From assembly GCA_964035545.1 (NCBI GenBank), contig CAXIUT010000205.1:1-64000 (forward strand): 64,000 bases of DNA, given 5' to 3'. The notes below the pieces were generated by a model. That model was given only the letters and a program-made list of their open reading frames with translations. It was not told the origin of the DNA and did not search any database. This DNA is from Bugula neritina (taxonomy: Eukaryota; Bryozoa; Gymnolaemata; Cheilostomatida; Bugulidae). Of the stretch, positions 21,676 to 32,248 are shown one piece after another. The stretch's first letter is position 1; each line of letters begins with the position of its first letter. Made by a program: the position numbers and the translations under genes.

Positions 21676-23526
21676 ATGTTAAGTGCTAAAACAGACAACA
21701 AACATAATCTAAATACATTCTTTAGTACGGGCAATAGAAACAACATTTCATTTAAAACACATTTATCTTATAGGTCTAAGGTTTTAAAACTTAAGAAACC
21801 TTTTTTTAAGAAGTATGTGTATTTACAAAAAAAAAATAAAATGTTTTATTTTTTTAAAAAAATAAAACACTATAAATACATTAACTTTATTTGTTTTTAT
21901 ATGTATTATTATTCTATTAATTCTAGATATTCTATTTTCTTATTAAAAAAGAGTATCTCTAGATGCATTACCTTTTTTAAAATATTCACCCTTTATTTGT
22001 TTAATAAGAAGTTGTTTGTAAAAGAAAGCACTTCTTTTATAAACAAATATAAAAAAACGTTTGTTTTTAAAAAAAATTTATTATATAGTAATAGTATTAA
22101 GTTTAATAGGAAACATAATAAAAACACATGTTCTTTTCTACTTAATAGTCTAGATTCTAAATACCTATCTAAATATCGTAATAAGAAACATAAAAATACA
22201 TTGTACAGTAATAATTTTTTTCTAAATCAATTTAAACCTTTGTTTTCTTATTTCTCAAAAAACAAAACGTTTTTAAAAAATAAATTATCGATTTTTTTAC
22301 TTTTAGATAATAAGGATAAGTACAGTAATAGAACATATGATAGAGTTAGTAATAGGCGTTTTAACACTATGTTAAAACGAAAATGATTTAAAAGTGTAAG
22401 ACCTCATAAAAGAATAGACTTGAGTCCTTATAAAAGAAGAGCTTATAAAAGAATAAATAGAGTAGCTTGTAATAAAGAATTATTCAGTACTTTTTCAAAT
22501 AAAAATATTAAACAATTGAAAAGCTATTTTAACTCATATATAAAAAGATCTTTTTTTAAAAGCTCAATGATTTTAAAAAAAAATCTTTTTTTTAATAAAC
22601 ACTGAATTAGTTCTAAAAAACTTTATAATACAAAGTTGATCTCTTTGTATAAAAATGTTTTTTATTTTAGACCTCATTACAGTTCTCTGTTTTCTAAGGT
22701 GGGTACTCTTTTTAAAGGATTAAAACTAGTATTTGACAAACATGACTTTTATCCAGTTGAGAAATTGAAAATGTTTTTAAAAATGTATAAGATGTACAAT
22801 GTTTATAATATTAGGTACTATATAAAGAAATTACATTTATATTTATTTTTTAAATATTTTAAACACAACATAAGCCACCATTTCTTTTCAATTTTTTTTA
22901 CTAAAATAAATAGTTATCTAAAAGAGCGTGTTAAGGTTAAAAATATAGTATCTTATCGTTATAATTTTGTCCATAGAGGTACCATCGTGTTTAAAAATGT
23001 ATTAAAGAATGTTTTTTTGACTTTAATAGATTCTAAAGGCAATACTTTATACACTATGTCTTCAGGTAGTTTGTCTTTTAAAAATCATGCACGGTATAAA
23101 AACAGTCATTATATAACGATTGAACATTTAACTAAGAAATTTTTTAAAAATATTAGACTTATCATCAAAGCTCTTAAAATTAGATATTTAAATATTTTTA
23201 TAAAAGGTTCATTATTTAATAATAATTCTTTTTTTAATAGTATAAAACAAATACTTCGTTATCATTATAGTTTTTATAAAAAATACAGTCTCTTATTTAA
23301 AAAATATTATATTTTTTTTAAATCTTATTTTAAATTTTTTAAAAGAAATTTAATGATAAATAGAGAGACTGTGTGTATAAACATTAATAATTATTTATAC
23401 AATATATATAAATTATTAGTAGTTATGAAATTTCTTACAAAGTATATTAAATCAAAAAGATTAAAGATACTATTTATAAAATATAAATTAAAAAGAAAAA
23501 ATATTTTTCAAAATGAAAAAATATAA
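21676..23526 (+). CDS. rps11: Ribosomal protein S11 with very long N-terminal extension
   Basis: The S11 domain is confined to the last ~200 residues: HRGTIVFKNVLKNVFLTLID, SKGNTLYTMSSGSLSFKNHA, and a C-terminal RYLNIFIKGSLF. Upstream are about 400 Lys/Phe/Tyr/Asn-rich residues with no similarity, all in one open frame with TGA as Trp. The frame is open from 21427; the first ATG is 21676 (TTG 21559 possible). The end overlaps rpl2 by 14 bp. Bacterial S11 is about 130 aa, this one about 616. Confidence 0.8.
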
Positions 23527-24334
23527 GAGTATTACAAATTCAATGAGACATGTTTTATTATTGAATCAAAAAGATTTATCAAATAAAAAAAAAATTCTTA
23601 GCTTATCAAAAATAAAAAAGAAACACTCCGGTCGTAATAACACAGGTAAAATAATGATTCGTTCTAAGTCTTCTAAAAATACACATAAGAACTTTTATAG
23701 AATAATAGACTATAAAAGGTTAATGAACTCTAATATACCAGGTAAAATCTGTAGATTTGAATATGATCCAAATAGGTCTTCTTTCATTACATTAGTTAGG
23801 TATTGGAATAATATATATTGTTATATAATAGGTATTTCTAATTTATCTTTAAATAATGTTATATATTCTTATAACTATAATATTTTAAATACGAAAACTT
23901 ATAATTTAGGTGACAGTAATAGTCTTATCTACTTACCTAAAGGTTCCATTATAAATAATATAGAATATATACCTAACCATGGTAGTGTTTATGCACGTTC
24001 TGCAGGCACTTATGGTATATTACTTAAAAAATATATAAATATAAATAAAGCCTTAATAGAATTACCTTCCAAAGTGCAACTCTATATCTCTATTTATAAT
24101 AAAGCTACTTTAGGTGTTATATGTAATAGTTTATATAGTAAGATATCTTTAGGTAAAGCAGGTAGAAATAGGTGATTAGGTCGTAAATCTATTGTTAGAG
24201 GTGTTGCTAAAAATGCTATAGATCATCCCCATGGTGGTGGTGAGGGTAAAAAAAATAATCCTGCATTACAAAAAAATCCTTGAGGAAAAGCTTTGAAATG
24301 AAATTTAAGAAATAAAAAAAATGTTTTATATTAA
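23513..24334 (+). CDS. rpl2: Ribosomal protein L2
   Basis: 273 aa. N-terminal [16 protein letters not shown] and [12 protein letters not shown] match the L2 start. The middle has [13 protein letters not shown] and [13 protein letters not shown]. The C-terminal [14 protein letters not shown] is the peptidyl-transferase-centre loop with its conserved His. It overlaps rps11 upstream (14 bp) and rps19 downstream (14 bp). Confidence 0.97.
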
Positions 24335-24584
24335 TAAAAATCTAATAAAACTATACCATAAAAAACAATTAAATAACGTTTATACTAAAGATAAATCTGT
24401 TGTTATTACAAAAGATGCCATTAATAAGACATTTTTTGTATATAATGGTAAAACGTTATTAGAAAAAGAGATGAATAATTTTTATTTGATAGGTAAAAAG
24501 TTAGGTAGCTTAAAAAATATAAATACTAAAAAAATGAGTGTATATAGATCAAAAAAGAAAAAAAAAAGTTCAAAAAAAAAATAG
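24321..24584 (+). CDS. rps19: Ribosomal protein S19
   Basis: 87 aa. Motifs are VVITKDAINKTFFVYNGKTL and IGKKLGSLKNINTKK (for MVGHKLGEFxxTR), with a Lys-rich tail. It starts inside the end of rpl2 and ends directly at the rps3 ATG, keeping the bacterial rpl2-rps19-rps3 order. Confidence 0.92.
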   Translation: MFYINKNLIKLYHKKQLNNVYTKDKSVVITKDAINKTFFVYNGKTLLEKEMNNFYLIGKKLGSLKNINTKKMSVYRSKKKKKSSKKK

Positions 24585-27500
24585 ATGTCGATGTCTAATA
24601 CTATATCTCTAAGACAGTTTTTTATATGAAATTCTAATTGATTTTGTGATTTTAATTATTATAATTTAGTTTTTGAGGATATCAAGATCTCTAAATATTT
24701 GAATGATATATTTTATAATTTTGGGTTACCTACAAGTAATTTTATTATAAAAAGATATATTAATCAAATGATTATACAATCGAATATACATTTTAATTTT
24801 TTATATAAAAAAGTACATCTTAAGATTCAAAGATTAAAATATCTTTTTAGAAGACATAAAAAATTTTCATTAAATAACTTTCTATTAAAAAAAAACACTT
24901 TTTTTATTTTTAGAGAATATTTACATTTTTTTTTTGAATTTTTTTTTTTAAAATCAAAATCTTTAAGTTGAAACATTAAAGATTTTTTTAATTTTAACTT
25001 TGTTTATTTTAAGTTTAAAAAAAATAAAGTTATAGATTTGTTTTATAATTCTTTTTGTAATAAAAGAAAGAAATTAAAAAAACTATTTTTTGATTCTTTA
25101 TTAAAATTAAAGACTCTTAGAAATAGTAAACAAATTAGATTTTTTGTTTTGAAATATATATTTCTTTTAAAAAACCATTCCGACTTTTCAGAAAAAAGTA
25201 TTCAAGTACAAAACAAGTCTAAAAGACGTCTTAAAGTGTTTAATACTAGTCTTGTTAGAAACCAGCTAAAAAACACGACTTATTTCTTCGACTTTATTCC
25301 TTATACCGATTATACTATTCTTCGAACACCTATTAAAAGTTTCTCTGTTAATTTCGATATAAAGTTGAAAGATATTCTATTTGAACCTTTCCAATTAAAA
25401 GAGACTATTTTAGTTAATAGCAGGTTGTTTTTTAGTAATAAGTTATTATTTAAACACAACGATAAACCAAATAACAATTACAAGGTACATAGTACAAATA
25501 AATCAAATAGCAGTTATAAAGCATATAACAATAATACGCAAACACATTCTTTTAAAGGAGATAATAGGTACAATAGAAAAAACCACTTCAAAGCTAGACG
25601 GTATAAACGTAAGTTTATACCTGCTACTCGTCAGCATAATAATGATAACAAGTATAAAACGTTTAGTGCTTTTAAAAAAGCAGTAGATAATATATTTAAT
25701 AATAAAATAGATCTATTAAAGAGACTAATACGTAATAAGTCTAAGTACAATCAGTTATTTCTAAAAAAACCAAATACTCATAAAACTTTTTTCAATTGAA
25801 AAAAAATGAAAACGCCGGCGTTTTTATCTTTTTTCAATTATACTTCTAAAAAGAGTGTCTTTAAAAGTACAAATAACATATTGTGTTCTCTTCTAATATC
25901 AGTATTACTTTTTTTCTTTATATATTCAAAAAATGAAAGCTCTAATTTAAGAGCTTTCCAGAGAGTATTTAATAACTATAAACAGTTTATAGTAACTTAT
26001 ATAAAATCTAATAGTGTATTTTACTTAAAAAAACCTTCTCACTTTTTAAAATATTATAATACTTCAAATAAACACTTCCACAGAAAAAAATTATCAAAAA
26101 ATAAAAAGGTACAATTACCTTTTTATTTTTTTAAAAGATATTACAATTATGTTATGACATTGTGTGCACTTGACACGAGTATAAAAAAAACATTTTATTA
26201 TAAATATGTTTTCAATGTACAAGATTTGTTATACTTATATAATGATAATACCTTTTATATACAGAAGAATATCGTTTTCTTTAATAGTGCTCTTAGGCAC
26301 TTTATTTTATCTATGAATTTAGATAATGTGTATTACACAACTCTTATTTTTTTTTTTAAAAAAAAATTTAAATTATTTAAAAAACCTCTTTCTATAAAAT
26401 GTTATTTTTTAAAATATCTAAATTCTTATATGAATAATACTAATTTGTTAATGTTATTATTAGTCATGGATAATTTAAAGAACGTACATGTTTATAAAAA
26501 CATTCTTTTATATAAACGTTTTAAAAATAATGTATATATAACATATAAGTACTCTAACTCTATTAAGAACAACTCGGTGGATAAAACAATGTGAAAGTTT
26601 CACGCAAGGTATACTATTTTTAATAAATATGTACATATTAACAATGCTTATTTAAAATTACTTGATTTTAAAACCACATTTGCGTTTTTTCAAGATTTAA
26701 CAACGTATTTAAAAATGAATATAAATTGGATTTTTAATAAGAACAAATATTTTTCTTATAGTATAAATTTATTAAATAATATAGTTATACACAAAACAAC
26801 TAGTAATATCTCTAGATTAGACAGTAATGTGTTTTATAAAGAAAATTCGTTCAAAAGATTTAACTATTTTAATAGCTTTATAATAAACAACAACCTTTTC
26901 GAATCCATGTATAAGCACTTTCGACCTTGTTCTGAAGACAAGTTTAGTGCTAGTACTTTAGATAAGTACAACTATTTGATATACTTGTTTAGTACTCATG
27001 GCTCTTTGAATACACATTTAAAAAAAGTAATTGTGTTTTTTAAAAAAAATACATTACTTTTTAATTGGTTTAATAAGATAATAGTAACAAACATCTTTAA
27101 AAATGTTTTTTATGTATTTAAAAATGTATTATTTTTAACTTTAAAAAAAATGAAAATTAATAGGAATATATTTTATAAAAACAATGTCTTATTAATTTTC
27201 AACTATTTTATTAATAACTATATTGTTAATAAGGTTATACACAGATATTATAACAACTACAACCTATTTAGTAGTATATATTTATGTTATAATAGTAATT
27301 TCAATTTTAAAAATTATATAGAAGATATAACATTACTATTTACAATGAAAAACAATACCTTTTCTTATTATTATTTAAAATATATAACTTTAAATTTGTT
27401 TTATTTTTTTTATAGTCTTGAATCTACTATTTCTATTTATAGTAATCAAAATTGTTTTTTACTATTAATATATAATTTTAAAACTATAAATTTTTTTAAT

Positions 27501-27914
27501 AGTGCTAAAATATTATGTGAATTTATTACACTACATTTAAAAAAGAAAATGACAATTAGAAAAGTGTTTTTTTTTATAAAAAAAAAACAGAGGTCTGAAA
27601 TGTATCGAAAAAATACACTCATTAGAGATAGAAAGAACAAATTTGTTAAAAACTTTTTTATAAATTATAGATTTCCTTTAAAAGGTATACGTGTCTTATA
27701 TTCAGGTAATCTAAAAAAAGCTAAAAGAAAAAAAAAAATTAGTTATTTTGTATGACTATCAAATATATTGTATAGTGGTAAAATGCCTTTTAGACAATTC
27801 AAATATTATATTGATTATCATAAAAGATCAGTTTTCTTAAAGAATGCTAGTGTAGGTATTAAAGTATGGTTGTTGTATAATATTTATAAAAAAAAAAACA
27901 TAGATGTCGAATAA
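24585..27914 (+). CDS. rps3: Ribosomal protein S3, giant form (1,109 aa)
   Basis: A single frame with TGA as Trp. Residues 1-110 match the S3 N-terminus (IWNSNWFCDFNYYNLVFEDI then YLNDIF). The last ~90 residues match the C-terminus: FPLKGIRVLYSGNLKKAKRK, GKMPFRQFKYYIDYH and SVGIKVWL. About 900 Lys/Asn/Phe-rich residues separate them, against ~230 aa for all of bacterial S3. No stop or clear intron boundary is seen in the insert. The start is fixed by adjacency to the rps19 stop. The end overlaps rps8 by 11 bp. Confidence 0.85.
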
Positions 27915-28287
27915 CTCTTTTATAAGTTCATTTAATATAGGTACACTTTCAAATAAACTGTTTATAAATATTCGTTTAAATAGTAGAAATATAAGATTAT
28001 GTAAATCCTTATATTTAAATAATCTTATTAGTTCTTATAACTATAATTACAAATCGAAACAAATGAGATTATGTTTTAACCCGATTATCTTTCATAATAA
28101 AATGAGTACTATTAAACAAGTCTCTAAAGCGAGTAGAAAAGTTAATATATCAATAAAACAATTAAACAGATGAAAATATAGTAAAAGTCGTTTTTTTATA
28201 TTATCTACTGACAAAGGTATTTTAACAAGTAGTGAAGCATTAGCTTATGGTATTGGGGGTGAGTTACTTTTTATATTTAAATATTAA
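27904..28287 (+). CDS. rps8: Ribosomal protein S8
   Basis: 127 aa. The C-terminal half has VSKASRKVNISIKQL, RFFILSTDKGILTSSEALAY and GIGGELLFIF, matching the S8 end (iST..Gi.t..eA...giGGe.l). Normal length. It overlaps rps3 by 11 bp and shares one base with rpl6 (TAATG). Confidence 0.88.
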
Positions 28288-28787
28288 TGTTTAATTATTA
28301 TTTATTTAATAAAAATGATTTTTTTTTTTATAAAGAAGCTAATGTTTTCTTATTTTACACTCGTTTAGGAATTGTTAAAATAAAAAAACATGAGTTAATG
28401 AATATGTTTATTAAAAACTATTTTTACTATCTATATAATTTGTCTCTTTTTACATTTAATTTTTTTAAAAGTTTCATAAAAACTATTAATTTCGGACACA
28501 TTAATAAATTAAAAATGGTAGGTATAGGTTATAAACGTTTCTACAATAATAATTTCGTTACTTATAAACTAAGATATAGTCACTTAATATATAAAACAAT
28601 ACCGTTTAATCTCCTAACATTTAAGAAAAAAAAAAAAAGAAAGTGAACTTCTTTCTTTAGTTTGAATAAAGAAATTAATAATACTTTTTTTTATAAAGTT
28701 TTATTATATAGAGTTTCAAACGTCTATACTAAAAAAGGTTTTTTTAAAATACATCAAAAAGTGAACTTTAAAAAAGCCATTCTTTAA
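28287..28787 (+). CDS. rpl6: Ribosomal protein L6
   Basis: 166 aa. Recognised by KLKMVGIGYKRFYNNNFVTY and LRYSHLIYKTIP, the L6 'lxGvGYrax...l.lGySH' motif. It lies after rps8 as in bacteria. The start shares one base with the rps8 stop. Confidence 0.82.
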
Positions 28788-28798
28788 CGAAAATAACT

Positions 28799-29206
28799 AT
28801 GTCCGAAGAGAACATTATTCAAACTATATCATATATTAACAGTATCAATACTAATGGCTCCACTTCATGTATTTTAAAAAAAAAAAAAACTTTCTTTTTT
28901 CATTATGATGGTAATTTTTTAAATTGTACCTTTTCCAGTGTAACATCTAAGACATTATCTTCTTTAACAAAAGATACCTTTTTAAAAAGCTATATGTACT
29001 TTTTGCCATTTTCTTCTATGACTATTGCCGAGTACCACTACTTTTCTACACATATCGCTTCTATATTAAAAAACGTATGCCTTTTTGAAAAAAAATTTCA
29101 TTTATTTTTAAATTATACATACGGTTTCATTGAAAGTAATTTTCAAAATTTAAATAATATTATTTATTATAAAAATATTTTAATATCTGATATTTTTTTT
29201 TATTAA
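28799..29206 (+). CDS. Unidentified ORF, 135 aa, between rpl6 and rps12
   Basis: ATG 28799 to TAA. It has no long hydrophobic stretch and no family recognised. It sits in a ribosomal protein block, with 11 bp before it and 1 bp before the next ORF, so it is probably a divergent ribosomal protein. Confidence 0.5.
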   Translation: MSEENIIQTISYINSINTNGSTSCILKKKKTFFFHYDGNFLNCTFSSVTSKTLSSLTKDTFLKSYMYFLPFSSMTIAEYHYFSTHIASILKNVCLFEKKFHLFLNYTYGFIESNFQNLNNIIYYKNILISDIFFY

Positions 29207-29207
29207 T

Positions 29208-29693
29208 ATGTTAATTAAAAAAAGAATAAAGTTAATTAATTTTTTATACAACGATAAAGTACAATTCATTAGTTTTCTTTCTTTGTGCAATGATAAAAAA
29301 AAGGTTAAAACTGTTTTTAATCTTTTTACTGTTCCAGAATTGGTATTAAAACATCATAGTTGATTATACCTTATTATAGGTAAAAATGAATTATTTGATT
29401 ATAATTTTATAATAAAACATTTAAATCTATTAAAGTTATATAAGGACTCTATTTTTTTTTATAAATCTAAATATTTATTTACTTTTAAATTCTTTAAAAA
29501 TGATTTAAAAAAGAATTTAAATTTTTTTTTATTTATTACTAAAACAGTAATGTACTGTAATTTGACATTTTTTAAAAAATTGAGGGATTTTTTACTTTTT
29601 TTTTTTTACAAATGAAAGTTATATGTGTTGTTTTTTTTTTTAAATGCATGTTTTTATAAATTATTTATTTATTATAATGTCTTTTTTATCTAA
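29208..29693 (+). CDS. Unidentified ORF, 161 aa, before rps12
   Basis: ATG 29208 to TAA 29691, with TGA read as Trp twice. The N-terminus is basic, the C-terminus Phe/Leu-rich and hydrophobic. The region FTVPELVLKHHSWLYLIIGK loosely suggests an L10-type N-terminus, but too weakly to name. It ends 6 bp before rps12. Confidence 0.5.
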
Positions 29694-29699
29694 ATAACT

Positions 29700-30098
29700 A
29701 TGATTACTTTCAGACAATTAATAATGAGATATAAAAGAGTTCCTAAGAAAAGAAAAAGTTTAGTACCTGCATTAGAAAGATGCCCTCATAAACTCGGTAC
29801 GGTTCAAGATAGTTTAATTGAAAATCCTAAAAAACCTAATTCTGCTAAAAGATGTGTTTTTCGTTTAAAATTAAAAAATAATCGAATTATCAGAGCTCAT
29901 ATACCTGGAACTTATAAATTATATAAGAAACAAAAAAAACTTAATAAATTTGGTGTAGCTTTAGTTAGAGGTGGTAGAACACAGGACTTAATAGGTATAC
30001 GTTATAAATTAGTGTTATCTAAATTTGATGTGCCAGGTATATGAAAAAGAAGGACTCGAAAAACTAAATTTGTTCGAGATCCATATAGTCCTTGGTAA
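29700..30098 (+). CDS. rps12: Ribosomal protein S12
   Basis: 132 aa, decoding-centre protein. Shows RCPHKLGTVQDSLIENPKKP, NSAKRCVFRLKLKN, HIPGTYKLYKKQKK, VRGGRTQDLIGIRYKLV and LSKFDVPGIWKRRTRKTK. Normal length. The C-terminus has TGA-coded Trp in PGIW. It is the last gene before the anomalous 30-32 kb island. Confidence 0.97.
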
Positions 30099-30277
30099 AA
30101 TAATATTCAATAATTGCTTTTATTTTTATTTGTTGTAATAATCTTACTTTTTATTTGTTGTAATTCTCTTACTTTTTTAAGTATTAATTCGTTATATAAT
30201 TGGTACCATAAAAAGATAATGGACTGTTATTCTTTACTTGACCATTTATTTATACAATTTTTTATATCACTTCCTAT
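30099..30277. other. AT-rich spacer with direct repeat
   Basis: 179 bp after rps12. An element TTTTTATTTGTTGTAAT followed by CTTACTTTTT occurs twice between about 30120 and 30180. Nothing coding is seen. Confidence 0.5.
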
Positions 30278-30425
30278 AACGTAGTATAAAGTTAGGGAGA
30301 GGAGTGCCTCTCTACATTAGTGTAGACCCCTCCCTAACTTTATACTACGTTAGGCACGAATAAAATTAGGGAGGGGTCTACACTAATGTAGAGAGGCACA
30401 CCCCTCCCTAACTTTATTCGTGCCT
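30278..30425. repeat. Double-hairpin element
   Basis: Two adjacent large inverted repeats. Hairpin 1 arms are 30278-30299 and 30330-30351 (22 of 22 pairs). Hairpin 2 arms are 30352-30376 and 30401-30425 (24 of 25). Their loops are themselves complementary (30304-30326 with 30377-30399, 23 pairs), so 30304-30342 can also pair with 30361-30399 as one long stem. The element is GC-rich (CCCCTCCCTAAC core repeated). It resembles hairpin elements known in fungal and algal mtDNA, or an origin or processing structure. Confidence 0.9.
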
Positions 30426-30451
30426 AGTATAACACATCTTAAAATAAAAAA

Positions 30452-30679
30452 ATGATAATGTTAATCACTTATATTCTTTATTGTTGTAGACCTTCTAATG
30501 GGGGTAGCAGAGAACTATCTCTGTTTTGCCGAGTTATCTCCGCAAGTGACATCTGTATATTGTTTACAAAGGTTTATAAGCTTTTAAAACAATATCAAAT
30601 GTTTATTAAAATCTTTGTAAAACTTCTTCTTTATTTTTTTTTATTAGTTCTTTTTTATAATTACAATTATGGATTTTAA
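30452..30679 (+). CDS. Small ORF of 75 aa, doubtful
   Basis: ATG 30452 to TAA, overlapping the next ORF by 11 bp. The C-terminal ~25 residues are hydrophobic (IFVKLLLYFFLLVLFYNYNY). Its DNA contains perfect short hairpins like the following ORF (for example CAGAGA-ACTA-TCTCTG). It may be part of the same element or a chance frame. Confidence 0.3.
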   Translation: MIMLITYILYCCRPSNGGSRELSLFCRVISASDICILFTKVYKLLKQYQMFIKIFVKLLLYFFLLVLFYNYNYGF

Positions 30680-31904
30680 AGTACTGTTCTTATTTTTTAT
30701 AATTATACCTTTTATATCGAACATGATATATATATGTACTTTTATTCGATATGAGTACATTCTTTTGGTTCACGGTAACGTGGTTGAATACCCGTTACTA
30801 TGTTGTACCATAACATTTGTTACATTCTTACTTCTAGTATTACCCTATTTTATCTATACACACAATGGTAGATTCTTATATTGAACACTCTTTGTGTGTA
30901 ATTTGATAATATACGTAGTATTGACATTATTATTTGTCAAGCTACATTTAAGTAACGTAGGTCCTATTTCCCTATTAGGGGGGGAAATAGTACTTATTAA
31001 GATAATACCTTTGGAACATAAAGTGAACTACGTATTCTCTTATTTAGAGACACGTAGTACACAATTAATTGTTCAAAATGATATAAAAGCGTCAAGCTTT
31101 TATGTTGATATATCACCTAAACAATTCATCTATTGTTTAGGTTTAAATGATTTAGATGAGATTAAGAAATCTATTGATATCTTCACTAGTGAAGATATCA
31201 ATAGATACCTTGATCGCTCTGAAGCAGATTACGCTTCAGAGAACACTTCTTTGTTATCTGTGTTCTCAGATAACTTAGAATCATATAAAATGACATTTTC
31301 GTCTTGAGATACAGATGTTAAACTGTTACTCATTATGAGTGCAGTTACATTTGTAACATTCTTAGCGTACCTTTACGTACGCTCTGATGGCTCTCATGGC
31401 TCTCATGAAGACAAAACCTGTTCCGAACCAGTAATTCGTTCGGAACCAGTTATTAGTTCGGAACCAGTAATTGGTTCGGAACAGGTAAAGAATATTAGTT
31501 TAAATGGTGACCCTATGGATACTCCTCTTGATTCAGAAACTATTGAGTTTCTAGAGAGTGAGTATCATAATCTTCAAGAGGAAACTGGTATTTCAAATAT
31601 CAGTATTGAAGAGGGTATAATTGCGGAGCATCAAATGCTCCGTGATAGCCATGTTCCATTCATCAAGGAATTCCTTGATGGAAAGGGGGACCCTACTAAG
31701 ATGAAGCAACTCTTAGAGTTGTGGGAAACTTGTGGGGGGTCTTTGGAAAACATCTACTATCCTCTTAAGAGGGAGATGTTTTTTCTAAGTTCAGATATCT
31801 CTGCTAAGCAGGAATGTCTGCTAAGCAGGAATGTCTGGATAACTACCAACCCTTGAGTCCCCCTGAAGGGTTATCAGAAGACCTGGTGAGCCAGGATATG
31901 ATAA
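30669..31904 (+). CDS. Unidentified membrane-protein ORF packed with inverted repeats (orf411)
   Basis: ATG 30669 to TAA 31902 with TGA as Trp. Three N-terminal membrane segments (about residues 1-25, 40-60, 75-95), a soluble part, a fourth membrane segment near residue 222 (LLLIMSAVTFVTFLAYLYV), then an acidic region with SEPVIx repeats. Composition is more balanced than neighbouring K/N/F-rich ORFs. The last 20 or so codons follow a 17-bp tandem duplication that shifts the frame; without it the frame would run on to 32005. The DNA holds a perfect hairpin about every 50-80 bp. No family recognised. Confidence 0.6.
31170..31205. repeat. Perfect 36-bp palindrome inside orf411
   Basis: The 18 bases 31170-31187 are the exact reverse complement of 31188-31205, with no loop and ACTAGT at the centre. 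It is one of about 20 inverted repeats in this ORF. Confidence 0.9.
31416..31486. repeat. SEPVI tandem repeats bounded by 15-bp inverted repeat
   Basis: Four imperfect 18-bp units encode SEPVIR, SEPVIS, SEPVIG, SEQV. The block is flanked by complementary 15-mers (31416-31430 with 31472-31486, TTCCGAACCA type). Confidence 0.85.
31800..31833. repeat. 17-bp tandem duplication
   Basis: TCTGCTAAGCAGGAATG occurs twice in a row (31800-31816, 31817-31833). Seventeen is not a multiple of three, so the frame entering from orf411 differs from the one leaving it. Confidence 0.95.
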
Positions 31905-32005
31905 ACGTTCTGACATTGGATAAGGCAATCTTATCTTATACAGAACGTTTAGATAAAATAAACATGTTATTAGAAATTCTGGGAACTATCTCAGACTTAT
32001 TTTAA
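31814..32005 (+). pseudogene. Displaced C-terminal part of orf411 (out of frame)
   Basis: Frame 31814-32005 (63 codons) repeats SAKQECL from the upstream frame, then continues DNYQPLSPPEGLSEDL and ends ILGTISDLF. It is joined naturally to orf411 if one copy of the 17-bp duplication is removed. It has its own ATG at 31814, so independent translation is possible. The same DNA carries an 11-bp inverted repeat (31902-31912 with 31941-31951). Confidence 0.6.
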
Positions 32006-32055
32006 CTGTTTGTTTCTTCACGTTTAAACTATATATATTTGTCGTCGTAGAAATG

Positions 32056-32126
32056 ACTCCTATAGCTTAAAGTAAAAGCAACATACTTTACATCTGTAGA
32101 TAGTGGTGCGAAACCACTTGGGAGTA
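32056..32126 (+). tRNA. tRNA-like gene, possibly tRNA-Val
   Basis: All seven acceptor pairs form (ACTCCTA/TGGGAGT), with TA at positions 8-9, D stem GCTT/AAGC and T stem AGTGG/CCACT. The T loop is TGCGAAA instead of TTCGA(A/T)T and the D loop lacks GG. The anticodon stem is imperfect. Loop TTTACAT would give anticodon UAC (Val), a register shifted by two would give UUA. No other tRNA-Val is seen, but identity is unsure. Confidence 0.55.
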
Positions 32127-32248
32127 ATACTAAATCTAAATACTAAACTTCATATAAAATGTCTCTTTATAGATATTAATTACCTCTTTAATAAAGAGAA
32201 GAATAAGATAAGGTAAAAAGACTATAAAGTAAATAATTCAAATAAAAT

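Noticed and set aside
30278-30425. CRISPR-like array
   Set aside because: Only two inverted, not direct, repeats with complementary loops; no spacers.
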